Shown piece after piece: positions 27,201 to 34,415 of a stretch of DNA of 64,000 nt. The translations under genes were made by a program, and so were the position numbers. The DNA comes from Pseudohalocynthiibacter aestuariivivens (GTDB lineage: Bacteria; Pseudomonadota; Alphaproteobacteria; Rhodobacterales; Rhodobacteraceae): positions 124,001-188,000 of the forward strand of contig NZ_JAGFNU010000003.1 in NCBI RefSeq assembly GCF_018457175.1, read 5' to 3'. The notes beneath the pieces are model-generated. The model made no database searches. It saw only the letters and a list, made by a program, of their open reading frames with translations, and was not told the DNA's origin. Position 1 is the stretch's first letter. Each line of letters begins with the position of its first letter.

Positions 27201-27954
27201 GCAACAGGAAGCCCGCATTGTACCAATCGGCACTTTCAGGCACGTCAGTCTGCTCACCCCATGTCATCGGGCTGGCAGGTGGAAGATCGCAGTACCAGTC
27301 ATAAAACGACATGCATACACCACCCAGCAAGCTGAGGTAGCGGCTGCCTGCCGCGTAGCTGACCATCGACATCGCAGGGATCGGAGAGAAGCCAAAGACG
27401 CGGTCGGGACCATAGGTTTTAGTGGTATAAGCGTTTGCAGCAGCGATGATTTCGGTTGATTCATCCCATGTCGCGCGCACAAAGCCGCCCTTACCGCGGG
27501 TCTGAACATAGCTTGCCCGCAAGACCGGATCTTCCTGCAACGCTTTCCATGCTGCAACCGGGCTCATGGTTTTACGCATTTTACGCCATGCGCGCATCAG
27601 CTTGCCGCGTACCAGCGGGTTTTTTACCCGGTTGGCAGAGTAAAGATACCAGCTATAGCTTGCTCCACGGGCGCACCCACGCGGTTCGTGGTTCGGCAGA
27701 TCGGGCCTTGTGCGCGGATAATCCGTTTGCTGGGTTTCCCAGGTCACGATGCCGGATTTCACATAAATCTTCCATGAACACGAACCGGTGCAGTTCACCC
27801 CGTGGGTGGAACGCACGATCTTGTCGTGCCGCCAGCGGTTTCTGTAGGTGTCTTCCCAATCGCGGTTCTCACGCGTGGTCTGGCCGTGGCCATTGGAAAA
27901 CTTGTCCAGTTCTTTTGACTGAAAGAAGTTCAGGCGGTCGAGCAGATGGCTCAT
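24220..27954 (-). CDS. narG: Respiratory nitrate reductase alpha subunit
   Basis: A 1244-residue molybdenum enzyme of the DMSO reductase family that reduces nitrate to nitrite at the cytoplasmic face. The N-terminal FS0 cluster ligands are His51, Cys55, Cys59 and Cys94. The molybdenum ligand Asp lies in FYDWYCDLPPASPMTWGEQTD. HGVNCTGSCSWKIYV and EPRGCARGASYSWYLYS match NarG closely. There is no Tat leader. It is preceded by a stable stem-loop at 27981-28007 and by two transporter genes, and needs NarJ and MoeA encoded downstream. Confidence 0.99.
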   Translation of the reverse strand: MSHLLDRLNFFQSKELDKFSNGHGQTTRENRDWEDTYRNRWRHDKIVRSTHGVNCTGSCSWKIYVKSGIVTWETQQTDYPRTRPDLPNHEPRGCARGASYSWYLYSANRVKNPLVRGKLMRAWRKMRKTMSPVAAWKALQEDPVLRASYVQTRGKGGFVRATWDESTEIIAAANAYTTKTYGPDRVFGFSPIPAMSMVSYAAGSRYLSLLGGVCMSFYDWYCDLPPASPMTWGEQTDVPESADWYNAGFLLLWGSNVPQTRTPDAHFYTEARYRGTKSAVICPDYSEAAKFGDIWLAPKQGTDSALAMAMGHVILREFHIDRQAEYFEEYTRKYSDFPMLVKLDEKDGKLVPGRFLRADDLHGKLGEKNNPEWKTVAWDEKSGGLVSPNGTVGYRWGEDGEWNLEERAKGKDTDLKMSFILDEDHDDIMGVDFPYFGGEASENFVKCEHPDVLTKNLPVKRIKSGKKEILVATVFDLFCANYGLDRGLGGDWVASKYSQDIPYTPAWAEKITGVSADKIETVAREFALNAEKTKGKSMVILGAGLNHWYHMDMNYRGIINMLVMCGCVGQSGGGWSHYVGQEKLRPQTGWQPLAFALDWSRPPRHMNSTSAWYAHTDQWRYEQISASEILSPTAPEGDWDISLIDYNIRAERMGWLPSAPQLKTNPLDVANAAKKAGKEIPAYVAEQLKSGDLQMSCEDPDAPENWPRNLFVWRSNLLGSSGKGHEYFLKHLLGTQHGVLGKDLGEEGGVMPKEAKWHEDAPKGKLDLLVTIDFRMSTTCVYSDIVLPTASWYEKNDLNTSDMHPFIHPLQAAVDPAYESRSDWDIFKTIAKKFSEVAPEILGTETDIVALPILHDTPAEIAQDQVLDWKKGECDLIPGKTAPNYIAVERDYPNLYKKFTAIGPLLDKLGNGGKGITWNTEPEVQHLRDLNGVVLDEGISKGMPVLETAIDACEMILMLAPETNGEVAVKAWEELSKATGREHAHLALPKEDEKIRFRDLAAQPRKIISSPTWSGIESESVCYNAGYTNVHELIPWRTLTGRQQLYQDHLWMRAFGEGFCAYRPPVDMKTINSEINTDEGKPHVVLNFITPHQKWGIHSTYSDNLLMLTLNRGGPVVWLSEVDAKTAGLVDNDWVEVYNANGALTARAVVSQRMKEGTIFMYHAQEKIVNTPGSERTGNRGGIHNSVTRATLKPTHMIGGYAQQSYGFNYYGTVGSNRDEFVIVRKMTKVDWLDTPATNVEAAE

Positions 27955-27980
27955 CTTTTCTCTCCTAGCTGCTGCTTACA

Positions 27981-28007
27981 TGCCCCCTGCGACTTGCGCA
28001 GGGGGCA
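27981..28007 (-). other. Strong stem-loop between narK2 and narG
   Basis: A perfect 11-bp stem (TGCCCCCTGCG / CGCAGGGGGCA) with a 5-base loop and no T-run on the minus strand. It is more likely an mRNA processing or stabilising element inside the operon than a terminator. Confidence 0.6.
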
Positions 28008-28021
28008 GGCTTGTTCTTGGA

Positions 28022-29629
28022 TCAGGGGTTTTTCACGTAGGCGCCTGGGCGCAAGTAAAACCACCAGTTGATCAGGATGCAGACCCCATAGAAAATCGCG
28101 AAACCATAGAGCGCGTATTCAGGGGTTGCGGCTTTGATTTGTTCACCAAACACTTTTGGGATGATGAAGGCGCCATAGGCGGCCACAGCGGATGTCCAGC
28201 CAAGGACAGGGCCAGCCTGTTCTTTGTTGAAAACCACCGCGATGGTGCGGAAGGTCGACCCGTTGCCAATACCGGTAGCCGCAAACAGGATCAGAAAGAG
28301 CACCATGAATGGGAAGAAGTATTGCTCGGGTGTTGCCGAAACATAGGCTTGCTTAAGGAAGTAAGCCACACCCAGTGCCGAAGCCACCATGATGATCGAG
28401 ATCCATTGTGTAACGCGTGCGCCACCCAGTTTGTCAGCAATCATCCCACCTACAGGACGGATCAAGGCGCCAATGAATGGGCCCATCCAGGCGTACATCA
28501 ACGCAGATGGCCCGTTCGGGTTGGCAATGTTATGCGTCAGCACACCGTCAACTTCGAGGTGCTGGAAGCCAAAGACAACTTTGATCGCCAGCGCGAAAGT
28601 TGCTGCGTAACCGATGAACGACCCAAAGGTCATCGTGTAGATCACGGTCATGGCCCAGGTGTGCTTGTTGCCAAAGATCTTGTACTGACGTGTCAGGTTC
28701 TGTCCGACTTGTCCGGGGATCAGTTTCAGCAAAAACACGGTCAGCGCAATAACGATTGGCAACACGATCCATTTGGAAACCATGAAGCCAGAACCGCCCA
28801 CATTCTCTGGCAACATCAACCAAAGACCAAAGGCTGCTGTTACGAACCCGACAAGCAACATTCCAGAGATCGTACCAAATGCCCCGATTGGGTTTGGTAT
28901 TTCAGGTGAAACATGTTCGTCCCGGATGTTGTTCATGCCAAACCAGCCAAGGAAGGCCAGTGGAACAAGCGCAAGCAACCAGACGAAACCAGCGTTCTGG
29001 ATATACGTCACCGTCCCTGCCGGGATTTTCCCGATCAGGGTTCCGGAGGTGTTCACCAACTCACGACCATCACCACCAAACAGACCGAATGTCATCACCA
29101 GTGGGATAACGATCTGCATCGTAGTCACACCAAAGTTGCCAAGACCCGCGTTCATGCCCAGCGCATACCCCTGAATTTTCTTGGGAAAGAAGAACGAGAT
29201 ATTCGACATCGAGGACGCGAAGTTACCGCCACCGATACCGCTAAGAAATGCCAGAGCCTGGAATTTCCAGAGTGGCGTGTTTGGATCCTGAAGCGCGAAT
29301 CCTGCGCCAATCGCAGGAAGCATCAAAAGTGCTGTCGTAAAGAAGATTGTGTTACGCCCGCCTGCGATGCGGATAAAGAAGGTTGACGGAATACGAAGCG
29401 TTGCCCCCGTCAGACCCGCAATAGCGGCCAGGGTGAACAACTGTGATTTTTCGAATGCAAAGCCAAGGTTGATCATCTGAACAGTGATGATCCCCCAGTA
29501 AAGCCAGACGGCAAAGCCGCAGAGCAAACTGGGGATGGATATCCAGAGATTGCGGTTTGCAATCGCCTTACCAGTTGATGCCCAATAAGCCTCGTCATCT
29601 GGTGTGTAGTTTCTCAGATCTTGTCCCAA
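28022..29629 (-). CDS. narK: Nitrate/nitrite transporter, NarK2-type MFS protein
   Basis: A 535-residue major facilitator with about 12 membrane helices. Nitrate signatures are present in both halves: GIGGGNFASSMSNISFFFPKK and GNGSTFRTIAVVFNKEQAG, the glycine-rich motifs of NarK transporters, with Arg in TLRIPSTFFIRIAGGR and PVGGMIADKLGG. It is longer than its partner and resembles the nitrate/nitrite antiporter half of fused NarK1-NarK2 proteins such as that of Paracoccus. It lies just upstream of narG in the same operon. Confidence 0.93.
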   Translation of the reverse strand: MGQDLRNYTPDDEAYWASTGKAIANRNLWISIPSLLCGFAVWLYWGIITVQMINLGFAFEKSQLFTLAAIAGLTGATLRIPSTFFIRIAGGRNTIFFTTALLMLPAIGAGFALQDPNTPLWKFQALAFLSGIGGGNFASSMSNISFFFPKKIQGYALGMNAGLGNFGVTTMQIVIPLVMTFGLFGGDGRELVNTSGTLIGKIPAGTVTYIQNAGFVWLLALVPLAFLGWFGMNNIRDEHVSPEIPNPIGAFGTISGMLLVGFVTAAFGLWLMLPENVGGSGFMVSKWIVLPIVIALTVFLLKLIPGQVGQNLTRQYKIFGNKHTWAMTVIYTMTFGSFIGYAATFALAIKVVFGFQHLEVDGVLTHNIANPNGPSALMYAWMGPFIGALIRPVGGMIADKLGGARVTQWISIIMVASALGVAYFLKQAYVSATPEQYFFPFMVLFLILFAATGIGNGSTFRTIAVVFNKEQAGPVLGWTSAVAAYGAFIIPKVFGEQIKAATPEYALYGFAIFYGVCILINWWFYLRPGAYVKNP

Positions 29630-29658
29630 GGTCAGATCCTCCGATATTTGGGATTGTA

Positions 29659-29680
29659 GCGGGCCGTTTCACCGGCCCGC
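29659..29680 (-). other. Stem-loop between the two nitrate transporter genes
   Basis: An 8-bp perfect stem GCGGGCCG / CGGCCCGC with a 6-base loop in the 65-base gap. No T-run follows on the minus strand, so an mRNA processing element or weak attenuator is more likely than a full terminator. Confidence 0.45.
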
Positions 29681-29694
29681 CGATTACTTGAAAA

Positions 29695-31020
29695 TCAAGT
29701 GTTAGCGTGTGGAACATCCGACAGATGTGTGTGTTCACGCAGTTCAGGATGTCTTTCGCGATCCATCTTGCGAATAGCGAGATGCATCCAGATCGTACTG
29801 ACCGCGACGATTATGAACATCAGCATGAAGACAGCTGACCACACGTGGAATACGTCCAGCAGGATGCCGAAAGAGATGGGCAGGATAAAACCGCCGAGCC
29901 CCCCGATCATGCCGACAAGACCGCCAACAGCGCCAACGTTATGCGGGAAGTAAACCGGAATGTGTTTGTAAACGGCTGCCTTACCAAGGCTCATGACAAA
30001 GCCAAGAACCACTGTCAGGAAGACAAAAACATAAAGTGGAATGCCGAAGCTGAATTCAATGAGCCGCTCAGAGCCGTCTTCGTAGGGAATACCTTCAACC
30101 ACATAGGTGGTTTCCGGGTAGCTCATGATGAACAACACAACCAGGGACACGATGAATGTCAGATACATAACAAAGCGTGCACCCCAGACATCCGACATCC
30201 AGCCTCCAAGCGCCCGGAAAACCGAACCCGGCAGCGAATACATCCCGGCAAACACGCCTGCTGATGTCAAGGCGACGCCATATGCACCGACGTAGTAGCG
30301 TGGCAGGAATGAAGCGAACGCAACGAATGCACCGAAAACAAAGAAGTAGTAGGTCGCAAAACGCCAAACCTGAATATCTTTCAGAGGTTCGAGTTGTTTA
30401 ATCGCTGATACGGGTTTTTCACCTGTTTTCTTTTGGTGAGCCCGCACAGGGTCTTCCTTGGCGAAGATGTAAAAGGCGATTGCCATGATAACGAGAACCA
30501 CAGCGTAAATACGCGCGGTATCTTCCCATCCAACGGCAACAACCAGAAATGGTGCTGCAAAGTTGGTAACTGCGGCCCCCACGTTACCAGCACCAAAGAT
30601 GCCGAGTGCCGTTCCCTGACGCTCTGCTTCGAACCAGCGAGAGACATAGGCAATACCGATGATGAATGACCCACCGGCCAGACCAAGCCCCAGCGCGATC
30701 ATCAGAAAGACAGCGTAAGTCTGAACTGATGCCAACAACCAGACCGAAACCGCCGTAATCAACATTTGAAGCGGCAGCATGATGCGCCCGCCAAACTGGT
30801 CGGTCCAGACGCCCAGAAAAATCCGGCTCAACGAACCGGTAAGAACAGGTGTCGCAACCAGCAACCCAAACTGAGTTTCCGTCAGTCCCAGGTCTTGTTT
30901 AATTTTCACACCGATGATCGAAAAGATCGTCCAGACCGCAAAACAAACGGTAAACGCCAAAGTACTGAGACCGAGCGCACGATACTGGTTACCACGGGTA
31001 ACACCCTCGATATTATGCAT
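29695..31020 (-). CDS. Nitrate transporter, NarK1-type MFS protein
   Basis: A 441-residue major facilitator with 12 predicted helices. I start at the ATG 31018-31020 (MHNIEGVTRG), eight bases after GGAGG; an upstream TTG or ATG is less well placed. Nitrate motifs are GLAGGSFIIGIAYVSRWFEAERQGTALGIFGAGNVG in the first half and GFVMSLGKAAVYKHIPVYFP in the second. This is the NarK1 (nitrate/proton symport) type. It is the first gene of the operon, 332 bases downstream of an FNR-type box. Confidence 0.93.
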   Translation of the reverse strand: MHNIEGVTRGNQYRALGLSTLAFTVCFAVWTIFSIIGVKIKQDLGLTETQFGLLVATPVLTGSLSRIFLGVWTDQFGGRIMLPLQMLITAVSVWLLASVQTYAVFLMIALGLGLAGGSFIIGIAYVSRWFEAERQGTALGIFGAGNVGAAVTNFAAPFLVVAVGWEDTARIYAVVLVIMAIAFYIFAKEDPVRAHQKKTGEKPVSAIKQLEPLKDIQVWRFATYYFFVFGAFVAFASFLPRYYVGAYGVALTSAGVFAGMYSLPGSVFRALGGWMSDVWGARFVMYLTFIVSLVVLFIMSYPETTYVVEGIPYEDGSERLIEFSFGIPLYVFVFLTVVLGFVMSLGKAAVYKHIPVYFPHNVGAVGGLVGMIGGLGGFILPISFGILLDVFHVWSAVFMLMFIIVAVSTIWMHLAIRKMDRERHPELREHTHLSDVPHANT

Positions 31021-31351
31021 GTTCCATACCTCCGATATTTTTGCAGCCGACAAGCCATGATAGTCCTTCCATCATGCCGCTTTGAGGGTGCAGTTCCTGG
31101 CGCACAACAGCCATTGCGGGGACTGTGCCAAGCCAAACAGAAAAACAGGAAAGGAACGCAAAGCCATCAATGTGGAACGTTCTGATCTGATCCATTCTCG
31201 CGTTGAAGAAATTTCGTAAAAGGCTTGTTGCCTTATTTTGGATTTCCATATCCCCATTCCCTTACCAAGAAGACCACCCTTTTTTTGCCATAAGCGCGAC
31301 ACAGGCGGTTCTTCATTGCGGGGAAGATGAGAGGGTTTCGGAATTCGGAAG

Positions 31352-31365
31352 TTGACCTAGATCAA
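31352..31365. promoter_or_regulatory. FNR-type box upstream of the nar operon
   Basis: TTGACCTAGATCAA matches the FNR/Dnr consensus TTGAT-N4-ATCAA at nine of ten defined positions. It lies 332 bases before the first transporter ATG. If FNR-family activation occurs from about -41.5, transcription would start near 31317 and the leader would be about 300 bases. Confidence 0.7.
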
Positions 31366-31487
31366 CAAATGGCCTGATGGGTTGTGAAACAAGGTGGTGT
31401 TGAGAAAATGTATGTCACACCGGAAATTTTTGTTTATTGTCGAGTTCGTAAATGGAAATATCGGCTTGACAAATTTCGCAATTGTAA

Positions 31488-31501
31488 TTGATTAATGTCA
31501 A
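31488..31501. promoter_or_regulatory. Second FNR-type box, overlapping the narR promoter
   Basis: TTGATTAATGTCAA matches TTGAT-N4-ATCAA at nine of ten positions and lies 26 bases before the narR ATG. That is too close for class II activation. It overlaps the probable -10 region downstream of TTGACA at 31466, so autorepression is the likelier role. Confidence 0.6.
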
Positions 31502-31526
31502 ACCACAGATAGGGGCGACTCAGAAG

Positions 31527-32225
31527 ATGCGACCAGAAGAACAGCCGGTAATTCGGTCATTGCCCTTGTTTCAACAAATGACGGAAGATAATTTCGACCG
31601 CCTGATGCGTGGCGCATATGTGCAATCCTTCCCGCCGCAAGTTGAACTCATCACGGAAGGCGACCCCTGCGATTTCCTGCACATTGTTGTCGACGGAGAG
31701 GTTGAGCTGGTGGCCACGTGGTGCGGTCGTGAGACGACCATGGGCATCGTGCGCCCCGTCTCGACTTTCATTCTCGCCGCCGCGGTAAAGGACGCGGTGT
31801 GCCTGATGTCGGCCCGTACACTTGAAAAGACCCGCCTCGTTCTGCTTCCTGCAATTGATGTGCGTGAAGTCTTCGAAATCGACAACGGGTTTTCCCGCGC
31901 AGTTGTGACAGAGCTGGCAGTGGCCTATCGAGGCGTTATTCGTAACACCAAGAACCTGAAGCTACGTAGTTCTTTAGAGCGGCTGGCGAATTATCTTCTC
32001 AGCCAAAAGAATCTGGCTGGTGGTGCAAAGTCTTTTGAACTTGTGATGGAAAAAAGGCGGCTTGCGTCCTTGTTAGGTATGACACCAGAAAACCTGTCAC
32101 GTGCCATAAAGGCGCTGCGCCCCTACGGTGTCAAAGTTGACGGAAACTGTATTGAAATCGTAGATTCCAGCGATCTCGAAAGGTTGGCAAAACCAACGCA
32201 TTTGATTGATGGCAACGGCATATAG
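31527..32225 (+). CDS. narR: Crp/Fnr-family regulator, NarR/Dnr type
   Basis: A 232-residue regulator with an N-terminal cyclic-nucleotide-like sensor domain (SFPPQVELITEGDPCDFLHIVVDGEVELV) and a C-terminal helix-turn-helix (KRRLASLLGMTPENLSRAIKAL). It lacks the N-terminal cysteine cluster of oxygen-sensing FNR, so it belongs with NarR/Dnr proteins thought to respond to nitrite, nitrate or NO. The frame opens at a TTG at 31488, but that TTG is part of an FNR box; I choose the ATG at 31527. It is divergent from narKGHJI, as narR is in Paracoccus. The symbol is inferred from context. Confidence 0.8.
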   Translation: MRPEEQPVIRSLPLFQQMTEDNFDRLMRGAYVQSFPPQVELITEGDPCDFLHIVVDGEVELVATWCGRETTMGIVRPVSTFILAAAVKDAVCLMSARTLEKTRLVLLPAIDVREVFEIDNGFSRAVVTELAVAYRGVIRNTKNLKLRSSLERLANYLLSQKNLAGGAKSFELVMEKRRLASLLGMTPENLSRAIKALRPYGVKVDGNCIEIVDSSDLERLAKPTHLIDGNGI

Positions 32226-32321
32226 ATTAGGATGCACACCTGGGTGCCGTAGGTTATCCTAAATCGCGTCCGGGTTTGTGGTAGCATCACGCCTTATTTC
32301 TGAGAACGGCGGAGCTATATC

Positions 32322-33440
32322 GTGATCGTAAATATTCATGACAAATATCGCCTGACACACGTAATAAACATGCGCGGTGTCTTTACCCCGCTGGGTGTTT
32401 CTAGATCGTCAATCGGTGTCAGCAATGCTGTTGCTCATGCTCTCGCAGAGCATTTTGTGATTGACGAGCTTCAGCAAATCGCGAGCCGTAAGATCGCCGA
32501 ATTCGCAGGGGCCGAGGCGGCAACTGTCACCCACTGCACCGCGTCCGGCGTAACATTATCTGTGGCTGCAGCCATGACCGGAATATCACCTCAACGAATA
32601 GCAGCCCTGCCCGACAGCACCGGAATGCAGAGCCGTGTGGTCCTGCCAAAAAGCCACAGCGTGAACTACGGGCACCCGATCGAACAAGCAATCCGGCTGG
32701 CCGGGGCGACACCGGTTTTTGCCGGCGCCAAGGATCAGTGCACAGTGACAGAACTCGGGCAAACGGTTGCTCACGAAGACACCTGTTGTCTTTTGTTAGT
32801 TTCCTCTCGTCTCGTTTCAGGCGAACCGTTAGATTTCGCAAGCGCGGTGAGCCTCGCTCATAAAAAAGGTATTCCAGTGATAATCGACGGCGCAGCACAG
32901 GATATGCGTATCAAAGAGCTGCTTGCCACGAACGCCGATATTGTTCTGGTCAGTGCCCAAAAATACCTTGCAGGCCCAACAGCTGGACTTGTCCTCGGAA
33001 GCGCCTCTTTGGTCGCGGCTGTTCGTGCGCAGGAAAAGGGCATAGGGCGTGGAATGAAGGCTTCTAAAGAAGCGATCATTGGCGCACTCGCTGCTTGCGA
33101 AGAAAGAAGCGCAGAAGACGCCCCTGCCTGGGCAGAGATGCAGGCGCAAAAACTGCCCGGCTTCATTGAACGCGCAAATGCGTTTCACGGCGTTAACGCG
33201 TTTACGGTGCCGGATCAGACTGGCCTGCCGTTTGAGCGCGTGCACCTAAGAATTGATCCCGACACCGCGAAAATGACTGCATCGCAGCTCGTAGCGGCCC
33301 TAAAAGAAGGCACACCTTCAATCTGGGTCATGGACCAGCGTGCGGCCGAAGGCGAGATTGCATTTGAACTCGTGCAATCAACGCCTGATGAAATTGAGAC
33401 TGTGCTGGAACGCTTGTCTGACCTTCTCTCGAAGCAATAA
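32322..33440 (+). CDS. SelA-like PLP-dependent enzyme (DgaE/SelA-related fold)
   Basis: A 372-residue fold-type I pyridoxal phosphate enzyme. Lys214 in LVSAQKYLAGPTAGLVLG is the likely Schiff-base lysine, and IPVIIDGAAQDMR holds the cofactor Asp. The start INMRGVFTPLGVSRSS and TASGVTLSVAAAMTG match proteins annotated as SelA-like or aminotransferase class V. It is about 100 residues shorter than true selenocysteine synthase and no selB or tRNA-Sec is near, so an ammonia-lyase or aldolase-type reaction is more likely. It starts 96 bases after narR; substrate unknown. Confidence 0.72.
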   Translation: MIVNIHDKYRLTHVINMRGVFTPLGVSRSSIGVSNAVAHALAEHFVIDELQQIASRKIAEFAGAEAATVTHCTASGVTLSVAAAMTGISPQRIAALPDSTGMQSRVVLPKSHSVNYGHPIEQAIRLAGATPVFAGAKDQCTVTELGQTVAHEDTCCLLLVSSRLVSGEPLDFASAVSLAHKKGIPVIIDGAAQDMRIKELLATNADIVLVSAQKYLAGPTAGLVLGSASLVAAVRAQEKGIGRGMKASKEAIIGALAACEERSAEDAPAWAEMQAQKLPGFIERANAFHGVNAFTVPDQTGLPFERVHLRIDPDTAKMTASQLVAALKEGTPSIWVMDQRAAEGEIAFELVQSTPDEIETVLERLSDLLSKQ

Positions 33441-33463
33441 TGCCCTTGGCAATGCCAATATGC

Positions 33464-34336
33464 TCAATCAAATTTGCGCAGGCGCCTTAGCAACGACGAC
33501 GTATCCCAGCGCCCGCCACCCATTTTCTGAACGTCTTTGTAAAACTGATCGACCAAAGCCGTTACAGGCAGGCTCGCACCATTTTCGTCCGCTGTGCTGA
33601 GACAGATGCCCAGATCTTTGCGCATCCAATCAACTGCGAAGCCATGCTCAAAGTGATCGTCCAGCATGGTTTCATAGCGGTTTGACATCTGCCAGCTACC
33701 CGCTGCGCCCTGGCTAATCACCTCAACCACAGCGCGCCCATCAAGGCCGGATTTTTCGGCAAAATGAAGCGCTTCGGACAAGCCCTGCACCAACCCTGCA
33801 ATGGCAATCTGGTTGCACATCTTGGTCATTTGCCCGGCACCGCTGTCACCGATCCGCCGACAAATGCGGGAATAGGCCTGAATGATCGGCTCCGCCCGGT
33901 TGTAGGTTTCCTGAACACCGCCGCACATGACGGATAGCACCCCGTTTTCAGCACCGGCCTGCCCACCTGAAACTGGCGCATCGACAAACCCAACGCCCTT
34001 ATCTTCGGACGCCGCAAAAAGCTCGCGTGTCACCGCGGCCGAAACTGTGGTGTGATCAACAAACACACTCCCCGCTTCCATCCCGGAAAACGCACCGTTT
34101 TCGCCAGAGCAAACTGTGCGCAGGTCATCGTCGTTGCCAACGCAGCACATCACGAATTCTGCACCCTTTGCAGCTTCGGCCGGTGTCGCGCCCATTGCGC
34201 CGCCATGTTCTTTGACCCATGCCTCGGCCTTTGCTGCAGTTCTGTTAAAGACAGTAACCTCATGCCCCGCAGTCTGAAGATGCCCGGCCATCGGATAGCC
34301 CATCACACCAAGTCCCAAAAATGCTACTTTCGCCAT
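33464..34336 (-). CDS. NAD(P)-dependent beta-hydroxyacid dehydrogenase (3-hydroxyisobutyrate / tartronate semialdehyde type)
   Basis: A 290-residue enzyme. The Rossmann motif is VAFLGLGVMGYPMAGHL, the substrate signature FVDAPVSGGQAGAENGVLSV, and the catalytic Lys lies in GAGQMTKMCNQ near residue 173. FNRTAAKAEAW after the second strand suggests NADPH can be used. It ends 23 bases from the convergent SelA-like gene and follows the 2-hydroxyacid dehydrogenase by 79 bases on the same strand. Both may act on products of the amidase/TRAP cluster; the substrate is not determined. Confidence 0.88.
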   Translation of the reverse strand: MAKVAFLGLGVMGYPMAGHLQTAGHEVTVFNRTAAKAEAWVKEHGGAMGATPAEAAKGAEFVMCCVGNDDDLRTVCSGENGAFSGMEAGSVFVDHTTVSAAVTRELFAASEDKGVGFVDAPVSGGQAGAENGVLSVMCGGVQETYNRAEPIIQAYSRICRRIGDSGAGQMTKMCNQIAIAGLVQGLSEALHFAEKSGLDGRAVVEVISQGAAGSWQMSNRYETMLDDHFEHGFAVDWMRKDLGICLSTADENGASLPVTALVDQFYKDVQKMGGGRWDTSSLLRRLRKFD

Positions 34337-34415
34337 TGTATTCCCTTTCTGACAAACGCCATAGGCGTTTGGTTAGTAATTATGAACTAAATCCTGAGGC
34401 AGCCCCGGCACCCAT

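Larger units (their letters stand above)
31021..31526. promoter_or_regulatory. Divergent control region between the nar operon and narR
   Basis: A 506-base gap between divergent genes. It holds two FNR-type boxes (listed separately), a TTGACA hexamer at 31466-31471 reading toward narR, and a long leader for the nar operon. A 78-codon minus-strand frame (31013-31249) inside the leader ends within the narK1 start. No other gene is seen. Confidence 0.6.

Noticed and set aside
29686-29700. Palindrome ACTTGAAAATCAAGT at the end of the first nitrate transporter gene as an FNR site
   Set aside because: Half-sites are three bases too close for the FNR consensus and the sequence overlaps the stop codon rather than a promoter.
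30766-31185. Long plus-strand frames antisense to the nitrate transporter and narG genes
   Set aside because: They are shadows of strongly coding minus-strand frames, with improbable composition and no ribosome sites.
32322-33440. Selenocysteine synthase selA
   Set aside because: The protein is about 100 residues too short and no selB, selD or tRNA-Sec is seen in the window.
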